Source: Parvularcula sp963922235
GTDB taxonomy: Bacteria; Pseudomonadota; Alphaproteobacteria; Caulobacterales; Parvularculaceae
Length of the DNA: 54,456 nt
Assembly (NCBI GenBank): GCA_963922235.1
Contig: CAWUIJ010000001.1
Location: 1-54,456, forward strand
Direction: 5' to 3'
Made by a program: the position numbers and the translations under genes. This document shows positions 51,407 to 54,456 of this stretch, one piece after another (position 1 is the first letter of the stretch; each line of letters opens with the position of its first letter). Under the pieces are notes generated by a model that saw only the letters and a list, made by a program, of their open reading frames with translations, ran no database searches and had not been told where the DNA came from.

Positions 51407-52309
51407 GTGAGCACCGAAGAGACAGCTGGCCGGGTCAAACTGGCCGTTCAGAAGAAAGGCCGCTTGGCCGATGAGACCTTTGAGCTGTTGAAGCGCTGTG
51501 GTCTTTCGGTGAGCCAATCGAAAAGCCGCCTCTATGCTCGGATCTCTGAACTCCCCATCGACCTCCTTCTCGTCCGCGACGATGATATCCCAGCGCTCGT
51601 GGCCAGCGGAGCCAGCGATCTGGGCATCGTTGGCGGCAACGTCTTTGAAGAGGAGCGTTGCGCTGGCCGACTAAAAGACCGTGTGCCGATGGTGACCGAA
51701 CTTGGGTTTTCGCGCTGCCGGCTGTGTATCGCCGTCCCTAAAGAGCTCGACTATCGCGAGCCGCGTCATCTCAATGGTTTGAAGATTGCCACGTCTTATC
51801 CTGCGCTGACGGATAACTGGCTGGCGGAGCAGGGGGTTGAGGGCGCCGAGTCCGTGATCATGAACGGTGCGCACGAAATTGCCCCCCGGCTCGGTGTTGC
51901 CGATGCGGTCTGCGATATCGTCTCCACCGGTGCCACGCTTGAGACCAATGGGCTGGCCGTCGCCGAGACGATTTATCAGTCGCAGGCTTTGTTGATTGGC
52001 GGGGACTTCGCGAGTGCCCCCGCCAAAGCGGCAACAGCACGCGCTCTCCGCCTAAGGATTGAAGGCGTCCAGCGCAGCCGCGACGCGAAATACGTGATGC
52101 TGAACGCCCCTCGGTCGGCGCTTGATAAGATCACAGCCGTCTTGCCAGCGGCCGAGCGCCCAACGATCCTCGATCTCGCTGGCGAGAGCGACATGGTCGC
52201 TGTCCACACCGTCTGTCAGGAGGCCGTGGTCTGGGAGATGCTCGAGGAGCTCAAAGCGCTTGGCGCGAGCGCGATCCTCGTTCTCGATATCGACAAAATG
52301 CTGGCGTGA
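51407..52309 (+). CDS. hisG: ATP phosphoribosyltransferase, long form
   Basis: First step of histidine synthesis, joining ATP and PRPP. At 300 residues it is the long form (HisG-L) with a C-terminal regulatory domain that binds histidine (about 220-300, HTVCQEAVVWEMLEELKALG), so no hisZ subunit is needed. Motifs include LAVQKKGRLADETFELLKRC, GASDLGIVGGNVFEE and CDIVSTGATLETNGL. The GTG start follows the strong site AAAGGAG. It stands apart from other his genes. Confidence 0.94.
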   Translation: MSTEETAGRVKLAVQKKGRLADETFELLKRCGLSVSQSKSRLYARISELPIDLLLVRDDDIPALVASGASDLGIVGGNVFEEERCAGRLKDRVPMVTELGFSRCRLCIAVPKELDYREPRHLNGLKIATSYPALTDNWLAEQGVEGAESVIMNGAHEIAPRLGVADAVCDIVSTGATLETNGLAVAETIYQSQALLIGGDFASAPAKAATARALRLRIEGVQRSRDAKYVMLNAPRSALDKITAVLPAAERPTILDLAGESDMVAVHTVCQEAVVWEMLEELKALGASAILVLDIDKMLA

Positions 52310-52366
52310 AGAGCCAAGCTAGACGTTGACGCAGGGCCAAACCATCGCCAATAGACCCATTCTTGG

Positions 52367-52441
<75 letters not shown>

Positions 52442-52553
52442 CCAACCCCGCATAAACACTGGCTTTCGCGATTTTCCTGGCGCTTCTTTGTAACGTCAAA
52501 AACGCCGGAACATGACGGAAACACTGCAGGGTGCTGGCACAGATCTGACACAC

Positions 52554-53555
52554 TCATTTCTCCATGGTCCAGCCGTGGGCCAGAACCCTCTCTTTGAGGT
52601 CAGGAGTCGCGTTCACGGCGTAGCGCTCCACGATGCCAACCGATGCCCAGCCGCCCTCATCACGCAGCCTGAGTAGGTCGCGATGCACAGCGTAGTGCCA
52701 TGTGGCGAATGTGTGTCGCAGGACGTGCGTCCCGAACTTCGGGAAGCCAGCGGCCAGTGCGATCCGGCGCCATGTCTTCGTGAACTGATAGCGCTTGTCA
52801 GGGGGGGCGTAGGGCGTCCCATTGGGTCGCTTGAGAACGAGACCGGTTTGGTCTTTGACGGTCTCCAAAGCTTGGACGACGCGGGGTTGCAGAAACAGCT
52901 CGTGCAGCTCTCGCTCGCCCTTGCTGATATCCATCCGGGCCATCTTATGTTCTGGCCACGTATCATCCCAGGTGAGGCGTCGGAGCATGTCTTCTTCGCG
53001 CTGGCCGAGCCCGACGAACAGGGTCAGCAGCCACGCATCATGCGGGTCCGCTGCGTTGATTCCTGCTTCGACTGTCTCGGGTGTGAGCCACGGAACGCGC
53101 TTCTGTTGCCGAGTGTGCCCCTTGGGCCGCCTTATCGCCGGTTTGCCGCACCAACCGATCTCGGCAGCGCAGTTAAGGGTGGCGAGAACAGGGGTGTAGA
53201 GCTGCCGATTGATCGTTCCGACCGATGCGCCATCTGGCCAAATGTCCTTGGCGATGTCCGTGAACCATTTCTTGTTGATCGACCGGATGGCGTCATGGCC
53301 GCCATACTCCAGGATCGGCCCCAGGAACTTACCTTCCCCGCCCTGATCAAGATAGACCTCGAAGGCCTCAGCGAGCGTTCTGCTCGCGTCCTCCCCGAGC
53401 AGAACCTTATCATCTAACTCGTTCTGCCACTTCTTGCAGAGTGCCTCTGCTACCCGTTTTTCAGTCGTTCCCGTACTCTTTCGAAAGCGCTTTCCGCCAA
53501 ATGATCCGACAACTTGCCAGTAGGGGCTGCCGGCCCTTTTTGTGATGTGGAGCAT
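52554..53555 (-). CDS. Tyrosine-type site-specific integrase
   Basis: A 333-residue phage-type integrase with a short arm-binding N-terminus (HITKRAGSPYWQVVGSFGGK), a SAM-like core-binding region (about 55-145) and a catalytic domain. Catalytic residues: R186 (VGLGQREEDML), K212 (ISKGERE), H277-x-x-R280 (THVLRHTFAT), W303 at the position usually held by His or Trp, and Y312 (VERYAV). The start is ATG at 53555; the frame before it reads out of phase with the HTH gene it overlaps. It points at the tRNA-Thr end, as in integrated elements. Confidence 0.92.
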   Translation of the reverse strand: MLHITKRAGSPYWQVVGSFGGKRFRKSTGTTEKRVAEALCKKWQNELDDKVLLGEDASRTLAEAFEVYLDQGGEGKFLGPILEYGGHDAIRSINKKWFTDIAKDIWPDGASVGTINRQLYTPVLATLNCAAEIGWCGKPAIRRPKGHTRQQKRVPWLTPETVEAGINAADPHDAWLLTLFVGLGQREEDMLRRLTWDDTWPEHKMARMDISKGERELHELFLQPRVVQALETVKDQTGLVLKRPNGTPYAPPDKRYQFTKTWRRIALAAGFPKFGTHVLRHTFATWHYAVHRDLLRLRDEGGWASVGIVERYAVNATPDLKERVLAHGWTMEK

Positions 53556-53746
53556 GCTGGTTTCCGGAAGTAACGCGCCCGGACCTTCTGTATGTCTTCT
53601 TCTGTGAGGGCCCAATGGCCGGTGCCGCCATTCGTCTTGGCCCCGATGCCCTCAGTCGCGAGGAACTCCTTCAGCCGCGAAGCAGACATGCCCAGGCGCT
53701 CGGCAGCCTGGCGTGCATTGTAGCGTTCAGCAGCGGGGCGGGGCAT
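53450..53746 (-). CDS. Small HTH protein, possible excisionase
   Basis: A 98-residue protein with an N-terminal helix-turn-helix (YNARQAAERLGMSASRLKEF) followed by a wing (GAKTNGGTGHWALTEEDIQK) as in MerR/excisionase-like DNA-binding domains. Its 3' third overlaps the integrase 5' end by 106 bases in another frame, so the last 35 residues (PACSTSQKG ... RLKNG) may be poorly constrained. It could set the direction of integration. Confidence 0.65.
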   Translation of the reverse strand: MPRPAAERYNARQAAERLGMSASRLKEFLATEGIGAKTNGGTGHWALTEEDIQKVRARYFRKPACSTSQKGPAAPTGKLSDHLAESAFERVRERLKNG

Positions 53747-53955
53747 TATCCAGCGGCCTCCTGATCCGGCAAAAGTCTGTTGGCATCGATCCGCAGGGAT
53801 CGGACGATTTGAACGAAGTTATCAAAGCAGGGCTTCCTGGCGCCTCGCTCTAGATGCGCGATGTACGACTGCTCCAGCCCGCACCGCTTGCCGAGCTGCT
53901 CCTGCGTCATACCCTGTTCCTCGCGCGCGCTCTTCAGTTTGTCGCCAAAGGTCAT
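53746..53955 (-). CDS. XRE-family helix-turn-helix regulator
   Basis: A 69-residue Cro/CI-type protein that is one HTH domain: DKLKSAREEQGMTQEQLGKR, then CGLEQSYIAHLERGARKPCF, then the last helix NFVQIVRSLRIDANRLL. It overlaps the next gene downstream by one base (TAATG) and the upstream one by four (ATGA). It probably regulates the small operon it sits in. Confidence 0.85.
   Translation of the reverse strand: MTFGDKLKSAREEQGMTQEQLGKRCGLEQSYIAHLERGARKPCFDNFVQIVRSLRIDANRLLPDQEAAG
53748..53761 (-). repeat. Gene-junction repeat, copy 1 (with copies at 53954-53967 and 54127-54140)
   Basis: On the minus strand the same 14-base block GGAGGCCGCTGGAT ends three consecutive genes. It encodes the last four residues EAAG, contains the ribosome-binding site GGAGG of the next gene, and in copies 2 and 3 runs into ATGAC, so the next start overlaps the stop (17 identical bases there: 53951-53967 and 54124-54140). 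In copy 1 the start codon lies three bases further along (ATAATG). Confidence 0.9.
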
Positions 53956-54128
53956 CCAGCGGCCTCCTTCTTCGCGGGCTCAGTCCCTGACGCCCCGATA
54001 TCGGGTATCGCGCATTTCAGTTTTAGCCATTCACAAAAGACTTTCTCAGTAAGCTCCGAAGACGGGGGTGTTCCTCGCTCCATGTCGGCGAGGGCATCCA
54101 CCACTTCTTTCACCGTTGGTGTGGTCAT
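53952..54128 (-). CDS. Small prophage-cassette protein, unknown
   Basis: A 58-residue protein that begins MTTPTVKEVVDALADMERGT and contains a second helical part (ELTEKVFCEWLKLKC) followed by a Pro/Gly/Ala tail and EAAG. I do not recognise it. It is supported mainly by its place in a chain of overlapping genes with proper ribosome-binding sites. An in-frame ATG at 54167 lies inside the gene upstream. Confidence 0.5.
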   Translation of the reverse strand: MTTPTVKEVVDALADMERGTPPSSELTEKVFCEWLKLKCAIPDIGASGTEPAKKEAAG

Positions 54129-54337
54129 CCAGCGGCCTCCTCCGGTGGTGCGGGGCAACGATACCAATACAGCCCGGCTACGTTCGTCGCGGGGTTAAGG
54201 TCGCAGTATCTCAACCACACTGGCTCGTTCCACTCCTGCCGCAAAAAGAGGAGCATCGTTGTGCGGGGGCACGTCGCGCGACCAGTCAGTGGGTCTAAGA
54301 CTGCAAGGTAGCCTTCAGGCGGTTGCCAGGTGGTCAT
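54125..54337 (-). CDS. Small prophage-cassette protein, unknown
   Basis: A 70-residue protein (MTTWQPPEGYLAVLDPLTGR at the start; aromatic-rich EWNEPVWLRYCDLNP and GLYWYRCPAPPEEAAG later) with no family I recognise. Its ATG overlaps the stop of the gene upstream (ATGA) and its stop overlaps the next start in the same way. Three cysteines are spread through the chain. Confidence 0.5.
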   Translation of the reverse strand: MTTWQPPEGYLAVLDPLTGRATCPRTTMLLFLRQEWNEPVWLRYCDLNPATNVAGLYWYRCPAPPEEAAG

Positions 54338-54456
54338 CGTTTCGCGCGCCTTTCTGGGGTTTTGTTCCGACCCACAAATTTCACATTGATTGGGCCACGG
54401 AGCGACCAGTCAAATTCCCAGTCCCTCCCACCGCAACCACCGCCATGGTCAAACTC
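54334..54456 (-). CDS. Partial gene at the right edge, unknown
   Basis: On the minus strand an open frame enters at the edge and runs 40 codons to a TGA at 54336-54334 that overlaps the next ATG (ATGA). The peptide (DHGGGCGGRDWEFDWSLRG, later NVKFVGRNKTPERRAKR) is well spread in composition and continues the chain of coupled small genes, so it is probably the C-terminus of another element gene. Confidence 0.4.
   Translation of the reverse strand, partial: EFDHGGGCGGRDWEFDWSLRGPINVKFVGRNKTPERRAKR

Noticed and set aside
52683..53417. A 244-codon plus-strand frame antisense to the integrase
   Set aside because: The integrase on the other strand has every catalytic residue; the antisense frame has no motif.

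Overview
The window is chromosomal DNA of a moderately GC-rich alphaproteobacterium, most like the dimorphic or marine Caulobacterales / Hyphomonadaceae / Parvularculales group. The evidence is gene content and order: a divK-pleD pair, a DUF1465/RcdA-type protein, lpxI instead of lpxH, a DinB with the extra N-terminal cysteine segment found in alphaproteobacteria, the order rpsB-tsf-pyrH-frr-uppS-cdsA-dxr-rseP-bamA-lpxD-fabZ-lpxA-lpxI-lpxB, and ruvX next to gatCAB. The genus is not fixed by the sequence.

Layout. 1-10106: the 3' part of recQ, two small membrane proteins, aroC and pdxH (divergent), a saccharopine-dehydrogenase-like oxidoreductase, a large outer-membrane porin, an AT-richer island with one unrecognised ORF (about 6780-7530), gloA, and a DUF2306 membrane protein divergent from a membrane-anchored AraC-type regulator. 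10239-25885: a long plus-strand block for translation (rpsB, tsf, frr), UMP kinase (pyrH), undecaprenyl and isoprenoid supply (uppS, dxr), phospholipid (cdsA), envelope proteolysis and outer-membrane assembly (rseP, bamA) and lipid A (lpxD, fabZ, lpxA, lpxI, lpxB). Two unusual genes sit between pyrH and frr: a small protein and a Cas4-like nuclease with a hydrophobic segment. 25832-31334: a RidA-like protein, an ArsC-like protein, dinB, divK, pleD and glnA. 31434-42253: plsY, pyrB, ruvX, a secreted metallopeptidase candidate, gatCAB, a GNAT protein, rsmA, pdxA, surA and a quinone oxidoreductase. 42421-52309: a hybrid histidine kinase translationally coupled to a PstS-like protein, rcdA, two acyl-CoA dehydrogenases plus a thiolase, an orphan RND-type adaptor, a DUF2147 protein and hisG.

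52367-54456: tRNA-Thr(GGT), followed at once by a tyrosine integrase, an HTH protein, an XRE regulator and a chain of tiny coupled genes on the minus strand. This is one end of an integrated prophage or integrative element whose other end lies outside the window.

The best candidates for something not well described are the pyrH-frr insertion (small beta-rich protein plus Cas4-like Fe-S nuclease whose hydrophobic segment conflicts with its Fe-S ligands), the histidine-kinase/PstS-like pair, the repeated gene-junction module in the prophage cassette, and the AT-rich ORF with a possible pretoxin-like segment. Several usual neighbours are missing from conserved loci: skp between bamA and lpxD, lptD before surA, pyrC between pyrB and plsY, and glnB beside glnA. 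No CRISPR array, rRNA or insertion sequence was seen. Domain assignments rest on motif reading alone; no database search was possible.
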